Assembly (NCBI RefSeq): GCF_000378385.1
Contig: NZ_KB899659.1
Location: 213,418-277,417, forward strand
Length of the DNA stretch: 64,000 nucleotides
Source of the DNA: Paenibacillus daejeonensis DSM 15491
GTDB taxonomy: Bacteria > Bacillota > Bacilli > Paenibacillales > Paenibacillaceae
Reading direction: 5' to 3'
In this document: piece after piece, positions 33,761-42,225 of the stretch
How positions within the stretch are numbered: position 1 is the first letter of the stretch
Layout of the letters: each line of letters starts with the position of its first letter
Program-made: the position numbers and the translations under genes
The notes under the pieces: model-generated
What the model saw: the letters and a program-made list of their open reading frames with translations, nothing else
Databases searched by the model: none
Told to the model about the DNA's origin: nothing

Positions 33761-34053
33761 TACAGCAGCCGACTAGTGGGTTGCCAGGCAAATAGAGGAA
33801 CAAAGGTGCATTACAGCGGCCGACCAGCGAGTTGCCAGGCAAATAGAGGAACAAAGGTGCGTTACAGCAGCCGATCAGCAGGTTGCCTGGCAAATAGAGG
33901 AACAAAGGTGCGTTACAGCAGCCGATCAGTGGGTTGCCAGGCAAATAGAGGAACAAAGGTGCGTTACAGCGGCCGATCAGCAGGTTGCCAGGCAAATAGA
34001 GGAACAAAGGTGCGTTACAGCAGCCGACCAGCATGTTACCAGGCAAATAGAGG
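33761..34053. repeat. 51-bp tandem repeat array B (5 full units plus a partial)
   Basis: TACAG starts at 33761, 33812, 33863, 33914, 33965 and 34016, exactly 51 bases apart. Each unit ends GCAAATAGAGGAACAAAGG then TGCGT, like array A at 2135. The other half (CCGATCAGCAGGTTGCCAG) is specific to this locus and varies a little between units. It gives open frames on both strands that I regard as spurious. It occupies the centre of the 33357-34326 gap, which contains no other gene. Confidence 0.94.
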
Positions 34054-34098
34054 TCCATCTTATCCACAGCACAAAAAACTATAGTTTCCTATACAACA

Positions 34099-34123
34099 AA
34101 AAGCCGTCCCGAAGGGCGGCTTT
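34099..34123 (-). terminator. Rho-independent terminator-like hairpin
   Basis: AAAGCCGYCC and GGRCGGCTTT pair around a short loop; leftward transcription ends TTTTTGTTG. It lies about 200 bases beyond the alcohol dehydrogenase stop with hairpin element copy 2 in between. Confidence 0.75.
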
Positions 34124-34200
34124 CGTTACATTTTTAAAATTATAACCATAGACATTTGAAAAATTCCGCAGAGACACGGAATCGATCTGGAGAAGCGGAG

Positions 34201-34277
34201 CGCTCGCATTTGTCCCCGGATTTCAACCGCTAGAGCGGTTAAAAATCAAGAAATCCGGGGACAACAGCGATCGGAAG
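34201..34277 (-). repeat. Dispersed hairpin element, copy 2 (inverted relative to copy 1)
   Basis: Arms TTGTCCCCGGATTTC (34210-34224) and GAAATCCGGGGACAA (34250-34264) with an inner palindrome AACCGCTAGAGCGGTT (34225-34240). The right end CAACAGCGATCGGAAG is the reverse complement of the left end of copy 1. The two copies bracket the 51-bp array. Confidence 0.82.
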
Positions 34278-34326
34278 ATCGGTCCGTGACCGGAGGCTAC
34301 TTTTTCAACAGTCCATTTGTATTATT

Positions 34327-35376
34327 TTACTCCTTATTCATCGTACTGATATCAATAACAAACCGATACCTTACATCCGACGCCAGTACACGCTCCCAGG
34401 CTTCGTCAATTTGCTTGGCCTCAATGACTTCGATCTCCGGCGTAATGCCATGCTCCGCGCAGAAGTCCAGCATTTCCTGAGTTTCACGGATTCCGCCGAT
34501 CATCGATCCCGCAAACGAGCGCCGTTGTGGAATGAGCGAGAACACCTGAATTGGCAGTGGCTCAGCTGGAGCACCGACATTAACCAATGTGCCATCCAGC
34601 GCCAACAGAGACAGGTAGGCGTTCATATCAATCGAGGCGCTGACCGTATTGAGAATCAGGTCGAAAGAGCCCGCAAGCTTCTGAAACGTCTCTGGATCAC
34701 TCGTAGCGTAGTAATGGTCTGCGCCAAGCCGCAATCCGTCTTCCTTCTTCTTGAGGGATTGAGACAGCACCGTAACCTCGGCCCCCATTGCATGAGCAAT
34801 CTTCACGCCCATGTGACCCAGCCCGCCAAGGCCGACGACGGCTACTTTTTGGCCAGGTGTCACATTCCAATGGCGCAGTGGCGAATACGTCGTAATTCCG
34901 GCGCAGAGAAGTGGAGCAGCGGCGTCAAGCGGCAATTCGTCGGGAATGCGGACCACAAAATCCTCTGTAACGACAATATGCGTGGAATACCCACCCTGCG
35001 TGTACTGGCCATATCGATCAGTCGCAGCATACGTGCCGGTGTTCCCATGCAGGCAGTATTGTTCTTCCCCTTTACGACAGCTGTCGCATTCGCGGCAAGA
35101 GTCTACCATGCAGCCTACCCCCACACGATCACCGACAGCATATTTGGTGACTGCTGTTCCAACGCGGCTGACAACACCAGCAATCTCATGCCCAGGAACG
35201 AGCGGATATTTCACGGGTCCCCACTCGCCGCGAGCGGTATGGATATCAGAGTGGCAAATGCCAGCATATTGAATCGCAATGAGAACATCATGAGGTTGGA
35301 GTTCTCTGCGCTCAATGTTCGTAAGCTGAAACGGGCCTTCCGGACTGAATGTAGCGCGTGCATGGGAATGAATCAT
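34327..35376 (-). CDS. Zinc-dependent NAD(P) alcohol dehydrogenase (YahK/AdhC type)
   Basis: A 349-aa medium-chain dehydrogenase that would interconvert alcohols and aldehydes. The catalytic zinc site is seen as Cys in [14 protein letters not shown] and GHEIAGVV. The structural zinc cysteines lie in [20 protein letters not shown]. The Rossmann motif is [17 protein letters not shown]. This pattern is closest to the cinnamyl-alcohol/YahK/YjgB aldehyde reductase branch. It is divergent from a TetR regulator (150-base gap), which probably controls it. The ATG has AGGAGG upstream. Confidence 0.93.
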   Translation of the reverse strand: MIHSHARATFSPEGPFQLTNIERRELQPHDVLIAIQYAGICHSDIHTARGEWGPVKYPLVPGHEIAGVVSRVGTAVTKYAVGDRVGVGCMVDSCRECDSCRKGEEQYCLHGNTGTYAATDRYGQYTQGGYSTHIVVTEDFVVRIPDELPLDAAAPLLCAGITTYSPLRHWNVTPGQKVAVVGLGGLGHMGVKIAHAMGAEVTVLSQSLKKKEDGLRLGADHYYATSDPETFQKLAGSFDLILNTVSASIDMNAYLSLLALDGTLVNVGAPAEPLPIQVFSLIPQRRSFAGSMIGGIRETQEMLDFCAEHGITPEIEVIEAKQIDEAWERVLASDVRYRFVIDISTMNKE

Positions 35377-35525
35377 GAATGTACCTCCTGATGTTGTTTA
35401 ATCAACTCATGTCTATTATTATAATAGGAGGGCATGGGTTGCAATAGGTAAAACTTCGAAAAATGTTGAGTTCTGAACACATCCCGTGAATCTGTTTAGT
35501 AACGATTAAAGTCAGGTGGGAGCCT

Positions 35526-36074
35526 ATGGAAAAAGTGGATCGGAGAGTCTTAAAAACACAAGAATCCTTAAAAAATGCCGTTCTCGAGCTGCTTGCCGAG
35601 AAAAGCTTTGATGACATAACGATACGAGACCTGGCCGACCGGGCCAATATCAATCGCGGCACTATCTATCTCCATTACCAGGATAAATATGACTTGCTGG
35701 ACAAGCTGATCGAATCGCACATGCGGGAGTTAGACGCTATGGACGAATGGGCCTGCCAGCTCGACTGGGTTGACGCGCTCGTTCCCTATTTTGAATACTT
35801 TCAAACCAACTATTTATTCTTCTCCGCTATGCTCGCCAGCAAAGAAGCGCCAGCCTCCTTCCGGGCGCGACTCATGACTTCGTTCATGGAAGGCTTCAAA
35901 GGCGAGATTGACCGAGAAAGCGGACGTAACGCGGATTTGACCGATGATGTGATGCTCCAGTATGCCGGGACGGCATATGTAGGCATCATTGAATGGTGGA
36001 TTAAAAATGGCATGCCTTACCCGCCACGAGATATGGCCAAGCAAGTAGGCACGCTGCTGGGTAGAAGCTTATAA
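35526..36074 (+). CDS. TetR/AcrR family transcriptional regulator
   Basis: A 182-aa repressor-type protein. The DNA-binding head is RVLKTQESLKNAVLELLAEKSFDDITIRDLADRANINRGTIYLHYQDKYDLLDKLI (6-62). The C-terminal ligand domain (TetR_C_33-like: FFSAMLASKEAPASF, AYVGIIEWWIKNGMPYPP) is typical of the Firmicute DhaS-like group. Divergent from the alcohol dehydrogenase, which is the likely target along with its own gene. It is followed after 20 bases by the WYL regulator, so they may share a transcript. Start ATG with AGGTGGGAG upstream. Confidence 0.92.
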   Translation: MEKVDRRVLKTQESLKNAVLELLAEKSFDDITIRDLADRANINRGTIYLHYQDKYDLLDKLIESHMRELDAMDEWACQLDWVDALVPYFEYFQTNYLFFSAMLASKEAPASFRARLMTSFMEGFKGEIDRESGRNADLTDDVMLQYAGTAYVGIIEWWIKNGMPYPPRDMAKQVGTLLGRSL

Positions 36075-36094
36075 CCCCTTGGAGGAACTCGAGC

Positions 36095-37009
36095 ATGAAC
36101 CAAAGACGACTGACGATGATGCAGATCATTGATGCGCGCAAAACCTTCACGGCCGGTGAGCTGGCCAAGCGATTCAACGTATCGGTCCGTACGATTCAAC
36201 GCGACCTTGCCTATCTCCAGCAGATCGGATTTCCCCTCTATACCCAGACTGGCCCGGGTGGTGGCTATCGGGCTCTTCCCAACCGGCTGCTCCCCCCGCT
36301 TCAGCTGACGCTTCATGAAGCCCTCGGCTTATTCTTGCTGCTGCAGGTGTTAGAGAAGATTCCGGATTTCCCTTTTGGCAGCATTCGTACCCATCTGGCT
36401 GAGCAGTATTACGCCTCGCTACCACCTGATATCAGGGACACCGTCGATAGACTCAGCCGTCATACGGCTATTCGTACGCCGGAGCCTCAGCTGCCTTCGC
36501 CATTGACCACAAGATTGCTAGAGGCGGCTATGGAGCGCAGCCGGATTACGTTCCGCTATCTAGGGCCAGGCGGTGAGCGGGAGACTCACGGGTGGCCGCT
36601 GGGCATCTATTTTGAACATGGCTTATGGTATATGCCTGTCGCCAAGCCGGAGCGAATCGTACTCTACCGGGTAGATCGGATATCCGAGCTGCTGGAGGTC
36701 AAGTCGGAGCAGCCCGCTGATTACGTCTTGCTGACATTGCAGGAATGGCTCACCCGAATACCGGACCGGACAGGTGTACATGTACGATTGGCGTTCACGC
36801 CAGCGGGCATACGCTGGGCCGAATCCGACCCCTGGCTGCAATCCATGACGGAGGGGATCTGGGAAGGTCCTGTTCCAGAGAGCGAGCTGGAGTTCACGGC
36901 ACGGCAACTTCTGCGCTTCGGGCCTGAGGTTGAGGTGCTGGAGCCTGCATCGCTTCGCCACCTCATGACAGAGCTTTATCGTCGTGCCCTGGCTCCATAC
37001 ACACAATAA
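36095..37009 (+). CDS. HTH/WYL-domain transcriptional regulator (YobV/YafY type)
   Basis: A 304-aa regulator. N-terminal DeoR-like HTH_11 (RLTMMQIIDARKTFTAGELAKRFNVSVRTIQRDLAYLQQIGFPLYTQTGPGGGYRAL), then a WYL domain (about 140-220: ITFRYLGPGGERETHGWPLGIYFEHGLWYMPVAKPERIVLYRVDRI; the W-Y-L hallmark is W-Y-M here) and a C-terminal WCX-like extension. WYL domains sense small ligands or nucleic acids; no target is evident. Second gene after the TetR regulator, with GGAGG nine bases before the ATG. Confidence 0.92.
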   Translation: MNQRRLTMMQIIDARKTFTAGELAKRFNVSVRTIQRDLAYLQQIGFPLYTQTGPGGGYRALPNRLLPPLQLTLHEALGLFLLLQVLEKIPDFPFGSIRTHLAEQYYASLPPDIRDTVDRLSRHTAIRTPEPQLPSPLTTRLLEAAMERSRITFRYLGPGGERETHGWPLGIYFEHGLWYMPVAKPERIVLYRVDRISELLEVKSEQPADYVLLTLQEWLTRIPDRTGVHVRLAFTPAGIRWAESDPWLQSMTEGIWEGPVPESELEFTARQLLRFGPEVEVLEPASLRHLMTELYRRALAPYTQ

Positions 37010-37026
37010 AAAGCTCCTCTGATTTC

Positions 37027-37055
37027 AACCTCTCTTACATGTAGAGAGGTTATTT
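37027..37055 (+). terminator. Hairpin after the WYL regulator gene
   Basis: The perfect nine-base arms AACCTCTCT and AGAGAGGTT surround a seven-base loop; the following TATTTG is a weak T run. Confidence 0.6.
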
Positions 37056-37101
37056 GTACGTGTCCGACCAATTCTATCCTTGTACGATGTCGGTAACCTG
37101 C

Positions 37102-37130
37102 GCATAATTCCCCAGTCGCTGTACAGAATA
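37102..37130 (+). promoter_or_regulatory. Candidate sigma-G (forespore) promoter of the germination operon
   Basis: GCATA fits the sigma-G -35 pattern GnATR, and CAGAATA 17 bases later is one mismatch from CATnnTA. It is 30 bases before the GerA start. Germinant-receptor operons are known to be read by sigma-G late in sporulation. Confidence 0.5.
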
Positions 37131-37159
37131 AGAACTGGTGAACGCTAGGAGGTGCTGGC

Positions 37160-38611
37160 ATGAAACGAAAAATTTCACTGCTGGAGAAAACCCGGTTAGA
37201 GCTGGAGAAAAGTGCGGACGTTGTCTTTCAACCGTTCAAAATTGGTCCATTCAGCTGCCAACTGGTTTATATCCAGAGCATTGTCAATACCAAAGCCCTT
37301 GTTGAGGGTATCATCTCTCCGCTCATTCGAGCTTCGGCAGCCGATCCCTATGACAATAGCTGGCTGGAACAAATCGAACGCCGGAGCTTTTTTGCCTTAG
37401 ATTATAAGCGGTCGTCTGACCAAGTCGAGGTCGTAGATGCCGTTCTGTCCGGGTATGCCGTATTGTTCTGCGACGCACTGCCGACATCTATGCTCTTCCC
37501 CCTGACTCAATATGAGAAACGCTCTGTTCCTGAGTCTAGCAATGAGGTTGTCGTTGTTGGACCGCAACGCGCATTTACCGAAGATATTGAAGTTAATATG
37601 TCGCTGCTTCGCAATATTATCAAGCATCCTGACTTGACCGTCAAAACCTGCGAGATTGGCCGCTATACGAAGAGTAAGATTAACATTGTCTACATTGAAG
37701 GTCTGTGTCGCCAGGAATTGGTCGATGAAATTGACAAACGACTCGGTGCGATTGAGCTTGATGGTGTTCTCGGCATGAACTATTTGGCCGAATTCATTGA
37801 GGAAATGCCGTATTCTCCCTTTCCGCAATATCAATATACCGAGCGTCCTGATAGTGTTGCCTCTACGCTAATCGAAGGCCGTTTAACCATTATTCAAGAT
37901 GGTACGCCGTATGCGCTCATTTTGCCGGTGACCTTTTTCTCGCTCGTACAATCGGCAGAGGACTACTACCAACGCTTTCACGCCGCTTCATTTATTCGTC
38001 TGGTAAGGCTTCTGTTTATTCTGATTTCTTTTTTGCTTCCCTCACTGTATGTGGCGATTACCACCTTTCATCCGGAAATTGTGCCGACCTCTCTACTCAT
38101 AACGGTGGCTGCCGCCCGAGAAAACATCCCCTTCCCGGCTCTAATTGAAGCCTTGATTATGGAGCTGACATTTGAAGGGTTGCGTGAGGCCGGAATTCGG
38201 ATTCCCAAGCCGCTTGGCCAGACTGTGTCCATCATTGGCGGTATCGTTATCGGTCAAGCCGCGGTTGCAGCAGGTATTGTGTCAGCGCCCCTGGTCATAG
38301 TCGTGTCCATTACAGGGATTGCATCGTTTATCGTCCCCCATTACGAGTTATCGCTTGCCTTCCGGCTGCTGCGGTTTCCGATCTTGGTGTTGGGCGGTAC
38401 GTTAGGGATTCTGGGGGTCATTGTATCCTTATATCTCGTCTATTTGTATCTCGTTAATTTACGATCCTTCGGCGTTCCATACATGCAGCCGTTTGCGCCT
38501 TTCATCTGGAAGGATATTAAAGATACGTTCATTCGTGTGCCCGTCTTTCTAATGAAGGAAAGGCCCTCCTCCTACGGCAGCCCAAATCGGAGGAGACAAG
38601 GTGACTCATGA
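37160..38611 (+). CDS. Spore germinant receptor subunit A (GerA family)
   Basis: A 483-aa GerAA/GerBA/GerKA homologue. The hydrophilic N-terminal half (about 1-270) holds the receptor domain. The membrane part has about five helices (LVRLLFILISFLLPSLYVAI, LLITVAAARENIPFPALIEALIMELTFEGLREAGIRIP, SIIGGIVIGQAAVAAGIVSAPLVIVVSITGIASFIVP, LLRFPILVLGGTLGILGVIVSLYLVYLYLVNLRSFGVPY). The EALIMELTFEGLREAGIRIP and QPFAPF stretches are family signatures. It is in the inner spore membrane and forms the receptor with the C and B subunits downstream. First gene of the operon, with a strong AGGAGGTG. The 4-base overlap with the next gene shows coupling. Confidence 0.96.
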   Translation: MKRKISLLEKTRLELEKSADVVFQPFKIGPFSCQLVYIQSIVNTKALVEGIISPLIRASAADPYDNSWLEQIERRSFFALDYKRSSDQVEVVDAVLSGYAVLFCDALPTSMLFPLTQYEKRSVPESSNEVVVVGPQRAFTEDIEVNMSLLRNIIKHPDLTVKTCEIGRYTKSKINIVYIEGLCRQELVDEIDKRLGAIELDGVLGMNYLAEFIEEMPYSPFPQYQYTERPDSVASTLIEGRLTIIQDGTPYALILPVTFFSLVQSAEDYYQRFHAASFIRLVRLLFILISFLLPSLYVAITTFHPEIVPTSLLITVAAARENIPFPALIEALIMELTFEGLREAGIRIPKPLGQTVSIIGGIVIGQAAVAAGIVSAPLVIVVSITGIASFIVPHYELSLAFRLLRFPILVLGGTLGILGVIVSLYLVYLYLVNLRSFGVPYMQPFAPFIWKDIKDTFIRVPVFLMKERPSSYGSPNRRRQGDS

Positions 38612-39762
38612 TGATCGCTATCAAACGCTGTGCAGTGACACTATTGCTCATTCTGACGAGTGTATCCCTATCAGGTTGCTGGTCGAAAGTCGAGGTTAAC
38701 GAACGGACCTTTATAACAGGGCTCTATATTGACCGTGCCGAGGACGGGCAAGTGGAAGTGACAATCAGTGCGCCGCTCCCCAATCGGCTTGTGTCCCAGG
38801 TAGGGGAAGGCGGAAGTCAAGGCGGCAGACCCTATGCCATTCTCTCCAAGACGGCCCGAACGATTCCGGAAGCACTTGAAGCGATGCAGATCGATTTGTC
38901 ACGCAAGCTATCTTGGGGTCACACACGTGTATTGACGGTTGGCGAGAGCTATGCCCGGGCAGGCGTTGAAGAATTGCTGGACTGGATCAATCACGAGCCA
39001 CTGTTTCATCTCAGCAGTTTCTTAAATGTAGCGGAAGGCAAAGCCAAGGACATTACCAAGCTGACACCGGTTTATGAGGAATCCCCGTCGGAAGTACTTC
39101 GGGAGTTCTCCAATCAACATAACCTGATTAGCACCCAAGTGCAGGATATGATGACCTCGAATGCCCTTGATCTTGGCGCCACTACACCACTTCTCAAGAC
39201 GGAAGTAACGGAGATGGTCAGTGAGAATAACAAGCCGAGTATATGGGCTGGTCAGCGCGGCGGCGCCATGTTCCTGGATGGCCGTATGGTCGATACGCTC
39301 GACATTCATCAAACCTATGCCGTGGCCTGGGCAAGAAACGAACTGGATCAGCTTTATCTTTCCGTTGAAAAGGAAAATCATGTCGCCAGTTTGAAGGTCT
39401 ATGAGCTGGAAGGCAAGCTCAAGGTTCATAAAGAAAATGGAAAGCCGGTATTCAAAGTGCTGCTCAAAGGCAAAGGCGCAATGCGTAATAATATGCCCGA
39501 CCACCTCAGCGATCTGGAATACGCGAATGCACTTGAGGTCATGGTCGAACAACAGATTACCGGATACATGGAGAGTGCGTTGAAAAAAGCACGTAAACAT
39601 GGGGCGGATATCCTGCTGCTCGCTTATCGCTTAGAGTGGAAGTATCCGAAGCTGTGGAAGGAGTACCAGAAAAGTTGGATTGACTATGTAAAGGATTCCA
39701 TTGATATTCGTGTGACGACAGATATCAATTTGCAATACTTTGGCTCCAAATCACCAGACTAA
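38608..39762 (+). CDS. Spore germinant receptor subunit C lipoprotein (Ger(x)C family)
   Basis: A 384-aa lipoprotein. Signal peptide with lipobox LSGC (Cys at about 24), then the family opening WSKVEVNERTFITGLYIDR. Domain landmarks further on include ALEAMQIDLSRKLSWGHTRVLTVGE and ILLLAYRLEWKYPKLWKEYQKSWIDYVKDSIDIRVTTDINLQYFG near the end, as in GerAC. It is anchored on the outer face of the inner spore membrane. Starts inside the stop of the A subunit gene. The A-C-(small)-B gene order differs from the classic A-B-C but is common in Paenibacillus and Clostridia-type operons. Confidence 0.95.
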   Translation: MMIAIKRCAVTLLLILTSVSLSGCWSKVEVNERTFITGLYIDRAEDGQVEVTISAPLPNRLVSQVGEGGSQGGRPYAILSKTARTIPEALEAMQIDLSRKLSWGHTRVLTVGESYARAGVEELLDWINHEPLFHLSSFLNVAEGKAKDITKLTPVYEESPSEVLREFSNQHNLISTQVQDMMTSNALDLGATTPLLKTEVTEMVSENNKPSIWAGQRGGAMFLDGRMVDTLDIHQTYAVAWARNELDQLYLSVEKENHVASLKVYELEGKLKVHKENGKPVFKVLLKGKGAMRNNMPDHLSDLEYANALEVMVEQQITGYMESALKKARKHGADILLLAYRLEWKYPKLWKEYQKSWIDYVKDSIDIRVTTDINLQYFGSKSPD

Positions 39763-39794
39763 ACGAAGCTATACATCTGAATGGAGGAGCGCTC

Positions 39795-40010
39795 ATGTTG
39801 TTAATTATGATATTCGTGACTCTGGCTCTCCTCCTGGATCTTCGCAACGTGCGGGATAACCAATCCAAAAAATTGCCACTCTTCTGGGTGTTGGCGGTAG
39901 GTTCCCTAGTCTGGAATAGCTTGGCGGTCTCGATGTCCTGGTGGCCTAATCCCAATGAAGTGTTCACGTTCCTTTTTGGATGGGTGGATAAGCTGATAGG
40001 AGGGAAGTGA
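39795..40010 (+). CDS. Small membrane protein of the germinant-receptor operon
   Basis: 71 aa with two hydrophobic segments (LLIMIFVTLALLLDL at 2-16 and WVLAVGSLVWNSLAVSMSW at about 31-49) joined by the charged RNVRDNQSKK loop. It lies 32 bases after the C subunit gene and 3 bases before the B subunit gene, with a perfect GGAGG. Short two-helix ORFs between ger genes (so-called D subunits) are known to modulate receptors. That role here is an analogy. Confidence 0.8.
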   Translation: MLLIMIFVTLALLLDLRNVRDNQSKKLPLFWVLAVGSLVWNSLAVSMSWWPNPNEVFTFLFGWVDKLIGGK

Positions 40011-40013
40011 CGG

Positions 40014-41135
40014 ATGGTCAAATTATCTGCGGCACAGATGTATCGGTTTGCCTTCGTCTACCTCTACTCCGAACCGATCTCTTTTCTCATTCAACGTCTA
40101 TTCAAGATGAGTGCCTATCAGGGTTGGCTGTCCGTGTTGGGGGGCTTTGCACTCAGCATGATCGTGCTCTTCTTCACGGTCCGGCTGGGCCGTACCTTCC
40201 CAGACCGGGGATGGGCAGACTTCGGGGAAGATATTATCGGCAAGTTTCCTCACAAAGTCATGCTGATCCTCGTCGGACTGTATGCCCTCTTCCTGGCAGC
40301 GCTCGATGTGCAAAACTTTGTGACCTTCCTTCGCACCATTTACTTGCCGGACACGCCTGTCTGGATGATTGTTCTGTTGACAGTGCTTTGTATCGCCTTA
40401 ACAAGCAGACAAGGCTTGCTAACGATCGTCTACATGTCAGAAGGCATTTTTGTGCTGCAAATTGTCGCGAGCATGCTTGTGTTCCCGGCCATAGTCGAGG
40501 GCGGTCAACGGGGCATCCTGATGACGATGATCACCCATCATGATGTGAAGGATATTGTACTGGGGTCGTTGAGCACCATGCCCTGGTTTTCTGAATGGGG
40601 GTTATTTCTGTTCCTGGCTCCGTTGACCAGCTTCCTACTGCCGCTGGGTCGGGCTTTAATGCTGGGCGGATTCACGGTTGTTGTCATTCTGATTACATAC
40701 TGGATGCTCATTATGATGAATTTCGGCCCCTACGTCAGTGAAGAACTGCAGTACCCTTTGCTGGAGCTCATTCGGTTTGCACGTTACAGTGACTTTATGT
40801 CAAATCTCGATCCCGCGCTCATCGCATTCTGGTCTACGACGATGTTTATGCGGACCTCGTTTCAGGTTTATATTATATCCATCTGTTTCTCACGTGTCTT
40901 TGGGGTCAAGGATCACAAATCGCTTGTTTTTCTGGCAGCAGGCACACTGGCCGCTATCGTAATACAATACTCAGCAGACACAATCCAATATGAGATGGCT
41001 ATCCGCACATATGCCATCGCCACCTACGCCATGGTGATGGATTGTTTCCCCATCCTCTATCTACTTATTTACTGGTTCCGATTCGGAGCAGTGCCCAAGA
41101 ACAGACCGGTGCCTGTCGCCAAACCGCCACCATAA
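40014..41135 (+). CDS. Spore germinant receptor subunit B (GerAB/ APC-type permease)
   Basis: A 373-aa membrane protein of the amino acid/polyamine/organocation fold with about ten helices. It starts SAAQMYRFAFVYLYSEPISFL, the typical GerB opening. Continuing helices include GWLSVLGGFALSMIVLFFTV, VMLILVGLYALFLAALDVQNFVTFLRTIYLPDTPVW and VVVILITYWMLIMMNFGPYVSEEL. The B subunit is thought to bind the germinant. Last gene of the operon, followed by a terminator. The short distance from the small gene (3 bases) implies coupling. Confidence 0.95.
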   Translation: MVKLSAAQMYRFAFVYLYSEPISFLIQRLFKMSAYQGWLSVLGGFALSMIVLFFTVRLGRTFPDRGWADFGEDIIGKFPHKVMLILVGLYALFLAALDVQNFVTFLRTIYLPDTPVWMIVLLTVLCIALTSRQGLLTIVYMSEGIFVLQIVASMLVFPAIVEGGQRGILMTMITHHDVKDIVLGSLSTMPWFSEWGLFLFLAPLTSFLLPLGRALMLGGFTVVVILITYWMLIMMNFGPYVSEELQYPLLELIRFARYSDFMSNLDPALIAFWSTTMFMRTSFQVYIISICFSRVFGVKDHKSLVFLAAGTLAAIVIQYSADTIQYEMAIRTYAIATYAMVMDCFPILYLLIYWFRFGAVPKNRPVPVAKPPP

Positions 41136-41152
41136 ACATCTGCGCATGCAAA

Positions 41153-41187
41153 AAAACCACCTGCGATTGTGTCGCCATGGTGGTTTT
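41153..41187. terminator. Bidirectional terminator between the germination and nrd operons
   Basis: AAAACCACC and GGTGGTTTT pair around a 17-base loop. Runs of A on the left and T on the right serve both convergent operons. Confidence 0.85.
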
Positions 41188-41204
41188 CTGCATATGACGC
41201 TAAA

Positions 41205-42188
41205 TTATTCATTCACGTCGCTAAAATCAAAGTCTTCATCACGCAGATGTTCGACATGCATAGCGCGTACATACCCATTGCCCTTCTTGGAGAAGAAGTC
41301 ATGCTGCTTGGTCCGAGTATTGATACCATTGAAGACGATCGGATTCACCTCGTCATCCTCAAACACCGCATCAAAGCCCAGGTTCATCATTGCCTTGTTG
41401 GCGTTGTAACGAAGGAATGCTTTCACCTCTTCGGTCAGACCAATCGGTGTGTAGATTTCTTCCGTATACTTCTCTTCGTTCGCATGCAGGAATTGCAGCA
41501 ATCCCGACAGTGTCTCGTGCAGATCCTGTTGATCCTCGGGACCAAGCTTGGCGTAGATTTCCTGCGCCAGCATGCCGACATAGACACCATGAATGCTCTC
41601 GTCCCGCAAGATCAAGTCGATGATCTCGCCGCTGCATGTCATCTTCCCCTGACCTGCAAGATAGAGTGGATAGAAGAAACCGCTATAGAACAGGTAGCTT
41701 TCGAGCAATACGGAGGCAGCCATTGCCATGTACAGCTCTTTATCTGACCCGATATGTTCATAGTATTGGCTGATCGTCTGCGCCTTCAGCTGCAGCTGTG
41801 GATGCTGCTCGACCCAACGGAACACCTCGTCGATTTCAGAAGTCGATGCCAGTGTCGTAAAGATACTACTGTAGGACTTGGCATGAATCTGTTCCATCAT
41901 CGCCATGAAGCCCAGTACCGCCTTGCGCTGCAGACCATCGACATGCTCGAGGATCTTGGGCATGCCAACTCCGCCCTGCACGGTATCCAGTAGTGTCAGA
42001 CCACCTAATACTTTCATGTAACAGGCGCGTTCAGCATCACTCAAGGTGATCCAGGACATTTTGTCATCCGATAATGGAATCTCGTCGTCCGTCCAGAACT
42101 GCATAATGTTCTGATTCCAGAACATGGCTGTGAAATCATCGTCCGGCCGGTTCCAGTTGACCGCTTGGATCGGTTTGCCTTGCTTCAT
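41205..42188 (-). CDS. nrdF: Class Ib ribonucleotide reductase beta subunit (NrdF)
   Basis: A 327-aa R2 subunit that holds the dinuclear Mn/Fe site and the tyrosyl radical used to reduce NDPs. It begins AVNWNRPDDDFTAMFWNQNIMQFWTDDEIPLSDDKMSW, the classic NrdF start. Metal ligands are in ERACYMKVLGGLTLLD, MMEQIHAKSYSSIFTTL and the later DESIHGVYVGML (Glu and His ligands). The C-terminus EDFDFSDV is the R1-binding tail. Third gene of nrdI-E-F, 37 bases after nrdE. Length and motifs are normal. Confidence 0.97.
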   Translation of the reverse strand: MKQGKPIQAVNWNRPDDDFTAMFWNQNIMQFWTDDEIPLSDDKMSWITLSDAERACYMKVLGGLTLLDTVQGGVGMPKILEHVDGLQRKAVLGFMAMMEQIHAKSYSSIFTTLASTSEIDEVFRWVEQHPQLQLKAQTISQYYEHIGSDKELYMAMAASVLLESYLFYSGFFYPLYLAGQGKMTCSGEIIDLILRDESIHGVYVGMLAQEIYAKLGPEDQQDLHETLSGLLQFLHANEEKYTEEIYTPIGLTEEVKAFLRYNANKAMMNLGFDAVFEDDEVNPIVFNGINTRTKQHDFFSKKGNGYVRAMHVEHLRDEDFDFSDVNE

Positions 42189-42225
42189 TGTCGTTTCGTT
42201 CCCCTTCCGCTACCGCAGCCCGGAC

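Noticed and set aside
33761-34053. CRISPR array
   Set aside because: The half outside the core is near-identical among units of the locus instead of being unique spacers, and no cas gene is near.
33660-34084. 135- and 102-codon repetitive ORFs over array B
   Set aside because: Same cause as above; both strands are open, which is typical of repeats rather than genes.
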